From a bacterium (GTDB taxonomy: Bacteria > UBP14 > UBA6098 > B30-G16), in NCBI GenBank assembly GCA_003645115.1, contig QNEG01000066.1, forward strand, positions 1 to 7,435: a DNA stretch of 7,435 bases, in the 5' to 3' direction. Below, piece by piece: positions 7,201-7,435 of the stretch. The notes under the pieces were generated by a model that had not been told where the DNA came from, did not search any database, and saw only the letters and a program-made list of their open reading frames with translations. Position numbers and translations under genes: made by a program. Each line of letters starts with the position of its first letter. The first letter of the stretch is position 1.

Positions 7201-7435
7201 CTATCACGGTGATTTTGTGGAACTTTGCGTGGGTGCCAGCGATGGTGCAGGAAATCATATGAGCGAATGCATAGAATTCTGGGTTTGCGACACATTACCA
7301 CCTGAAGATATTTGCCCGCCGATTGTAGAACTCGAACACCCTATCGAAGTGCCTTGTATTCCACCAGATTCCGGACATATAATAATGGATGTGTTCGACC
7401 CAGAGGACAGTATATGCTATCCATCCGGTGTGGAT
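4271..7435 (+). CDS. Secreted cysteine-rich protein with tandem D-x-C-P-P Ig-like modules, 3' end cut by window
   Basis: The frame is open for exactly 1055 codons from the ATG to the last base, so stop and C-terminus are missing. The start is set by the strong Shine-Dalgarno site and a signal peptide: MRWLNR, a hydrophobic stretch, cleavage probably after IFS at residue 20. The rest is an array of modules of about 113-136 residues. The module-opening motif DTCPP (or DLCPP, DICPP) begins at residues 142, 266, 402, 525, 638, 765, 890 and 1013, and one module without it precedes residue 142. Modules tend to end C-V-x-A-x-D-x-x-GN, then C-I-x-F-x-(V/T)-C. I count 59 cysteines after the signal peptide, and aspartate and glutamate are abundant. 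The pattern resembles bacterial Ig-like domains and matches the Ig-like domain of the divergent gene. I do not recognise the family; an extracellular, disulphide-stabilised structural or adhesive protein is inferred. A sorting domain would be expected beyond the window. Confidence 0.9.
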   Translation, partial: MRWLNRLFLLCVFIPTLIFSQSSAPDIHWISPTNGAVLFYDGTQWIYDGATGIDTCFRVEFFSYYGFDTTSLWIKISRNGEPLEEIFGYEKEFWTDNALALGDFDLLGLEPGGYYQLCAHIANEYGEDSIECIEFQTEMYPDTCPPIIVGWNLMPDTAECFNNNFSLMICDNTLDCPAATGVDPESIELTINIPGYPPIDATPHIYAYPSGPAHCFEVNFNADYPCDSLNYILHPGLTFEVCVMARDSIGNYLPEPVCTTFTVCEDTCPPDVYSLPSTLDSSTLYFDGTHWHTEAGDTMWSIYFNDNYSACPPSPFDPAFIGLLIKMCDDTASPSFVPASEVDIEFDPGYCRMTGNGYGLFDDLGLECGNCYEIYAQAGDIYENIATSYSRITIFTEECVPDTCPPYIAEWNPTPDDTTCFPYDGEMWFIVEDPSTEFCICSGIYMLDAFIYNNGITYHLMPSEGLIPVEIDPPCVMKYILDEAYYDLVPGTIGTLFVHGYDSMGGMFDDAIEFEVCDTFTPPVDTCPPYVDHWFPEDTMCLPIDEQIGALICDNDTACDNAGIIADSITVWARIDGDTIIDVTAECYFDPAGDCIYVVWQHTGTVFPLDTDIELCILAIDNAGNEFYDCFNWHTCGDTCPPVVNWYVPTREETLIFVDGGWAHQDSMYIDHSFHVNFIENECPGTGLNDTTISIMIRNCDDTTWTVIDGYDYTSSWDYGDAWGNFDLLGLEPDMCYEICAEIMDNAGNWGEGCVTFYTEPVLEDTCPPVVDGWNPAHGDTFCFEGPISFYLVDPTTFASGDCPICSEIVRASIDVSLTAHGDTFYLGDGSGLLIEEEDTCILYIELDNAYYSLNHGDFVELCVDASDGAGNHMSECIEFWVCDTLPPEDLCPPFVVEWNPAHHDTFCFEGPIDFTIVDPTESLECPICTGIDDSTLEAVLIAHGDTFEFYMGDGLILDPLDPCRLYVHLHPDFYELYHGDFVELCVGASDGAGNHMSECIEFWVCDTLPPEDICPPIVELEHPIEVPCIPPDSGHIIMDVFDPEDSICYPSGVD
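4340..4693 (+). repeat. Module 0, type A (degenerate first repeat)
   Basis: Residues 24-141 lack the opening DTCPP but carry the type A marks FYDGTQW near the start and FDLLGLEPGGYYQLCA near the end, then CIEFQTE. Only three cysteines are present, the fewest of any complete module. Confidence 0.6.
4694..5065 (+). repeat. Module 1, type B
   Basis: Residues 142-265. It opens DTCPPIIVGWN and has ECF, then MICDN and DCPAATGVDPESIEL. It closes with FEVCVMARDSIGN and FTVCE. Nine cysteines are present. The GVDPESI motif is the closest match in this protein to the Ig-like domain of the divergent gene (SGVDSASI). Confidence 0.65.
5066..5473 (+). repeat. Module 2, type A
   Basis: Residues 266-401, the longest module at 136 residues. 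It opens DTCPPDVYSL, then YFDGTHWH, and closes with FDDLGLECGNCYEIYA and a threonine-rich strand, then EECVP. Seven cysteines are present. Confidence 0.65.
5474..5842 (+). repeat. Module 3, type B
   Basis: Residues 402-524. It opens DTCPPYIAEWNP, then TTCFPYDGEMWF and DPSTEFCICSGI. It closes with ILDEAYYDLVPG and IEFEVCDT. Six cysteines are present. The usual C-V-x-A near the end is replaced by LFVHGYD, so one conserved cysteine is lost. Confidence 0.65.
5843..6181 (+). repeat. Module 4, type B, short form
   Basis: Residues 525-637, the shortest complete module at 113 residues. It opens DTCPPYVDHWFP, then ALICDNDTACDNAGI, close to the ICDN form in module 1 rather than the C-x-C/CPIC form in modules 3, 6 and 7. 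It closes with ELCILAIDNAGN and an unusual HTCG. Nine cysteines are present. Confidence 0.6.
6182..6562 (+). repeat. Module 5, type A
   Basis: Residues 638-764. It opens DTCPPVVNWYVP, then FVDGGWAHQD, and closes with GNFDLLGLEPDMCYEICAE, DNAGN and CVTFYTE. Six cysteines are present. The closing segment matches modules 0 and 2, and this defines type A. Confidence 0.65.
6563..6937 (+). repeat. Module 6, type B
   Basis: Residues 765-889. It opens DTCPPVVDGWNPAHGDTFCF, then EGPI, DCPICSEI and LDNAYYSLNHGDFVELCVDA. It closes SDGAGN and CIEFWVCDT. Eight cysteines are present. Its 3' part is almost identical in DNA to that of module 7. Confidence 0.7.
6834..6933 (+). repeat. Near-identical 100-bp block, copy 1 (end of module 6)
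   Basis: This block matches 7203-7302 at a constant offset of 369 bases with only two mismatches. They are C/T at 6841 (silent, glycine) and A/G at 6864 (aspartate to glycine). The preceding bases differ, and beyond 6933 the sequences diverge again. Confidence 0.9.
6938..7306 (+). repeat. Module 7, type B
   Basis: Residues 890-1012. It opens DLCPPFVVEWNPAHHDTFCF, then EGPI, ECPICTGI, MGDGLIL and YHGDFVELCVGASDGAGN, and closes CIEFWVCDT. Eight cysteines are present. It is the closest relative of module 6 at the protein level. Confidence 0.7.
7203..7302 (+). repeat. Near-identical 100-bp block, copy 2 (end of module 7)
   Basis: This is the partner of 6834-6933, 98 of 100 bases identical by hand alignment. 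It covers the end of module 7 from HGDFVELC to CDTLPP. Confidence 0.9.
7307..7435 (+). repeat. Module 8, partial, probably type B
   Basis: Residues 1013-1055, cut by the window end. It opens DICPPIVELEHP, then VPCIPPDSG, MDVFDPEDSICYPSGVD. The D-P-x-x-S-x-C-x-x-SG(V/I) portion fits type B, so a third consecutive B module is likely. Three cysteines are seen. Confidence 0.5.

Noticed and set aside
6657..7301. Two minus-strand open frames (6657-6953 and 7029-7301) that share a long identical peptide
   Set aside because: They look like a duplicated gene, but the shared part is only the antisense reading of the 100-bp repeat at the ends of modules 6 and 7.
4694..7435. Regularly spaced repeats as a possible CRISPR array
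   Set aside because: The spacing is about 340-408 bp, the repeats are diverged, and everything lies in one open reading frame. This is a protein repeat.
2..7435. Functional link between FeoB and the cysteine-rich protein in iron handling
   Set aside because: The feoB fragment converges on, and is separated from, the giant gene pair. Only the CPIC-type pairs hint at metal binding, which is not enough to propose a pathway.

Overview
The window looks like part of a bacterial chromosome from the Fibrobacteres-Chlorobi-Bacteroidetes (FCB) side of the tree or an allied candidate phylum. The main pointer is the 1167-residue protein on the minus strand. It ends in a FlgD-like / type IX secretion (T9SS) type A sorting domain with an NPFN motif, and it is built from modules typical of surface proteins in those lineages. 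The exact lineage cannot be fixed from this sequence.

Layout. (1) Positions 2-262, plus strand: the last 86 codons of a FeoB-type ferrous iron transporter. (2) Positions 263-597: a convergent gap with no gene I trust. It has three small stem-loops and a patch of coding-like but broken sequence. (3) Positions 598-4101, minus strand: a complete, very large secreted multidomain protein. In order it carries a signal peptide, an uncharacterised N-terminal region, an Ig-like domain, three CarboxypepD_reg-like beta-sandwiches, a fibronectin III domain split by a jelly-roll-like insertion, a glutamine-amidotransferase-like fold without a cysteine nucleophile, and the C-terminal sorting domain. (4) Positions 4102-4270: an AT-rich divergent promoter region. 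Two TTGAC elements, each preceded by a six-A tract, form the arms of an imperfect dyad, and each gene has a strong Shine-Dalgarno site. (5) Positions 4271-7435, plus strand: a secreted cysteine-rich repeat protein, open for 1055 codons and cut by the window end. Because its stop lies outside the window, an ORF caller that needs a stop would miss it.

The plus-strand giant is the most unusual object here. After a signal peptide it carries a tandem array of Ig-like modules, each opening with a D-x-C-P-P motif (eight copies, spaced 113-136 residues). By hand count there are 59 cysteines in about 1035 mature residues, against 6 in the whole 1167-residue divergent neighbour. The modules fall into two types in the order A-B-A-B-B-A-B-B followed by a partial one. 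The last two complete modules share a 100-bp block with only two mismatches.

The two giant genes share the promoter region, both encode exported proteins and share one Ig-like domain type, so they may be expressed together and act together at the cell surface. No biochemical function can be assigned to either from this sequence. The feoB fragment converges on the minus-strand gene and is probably unrelated to the pair.
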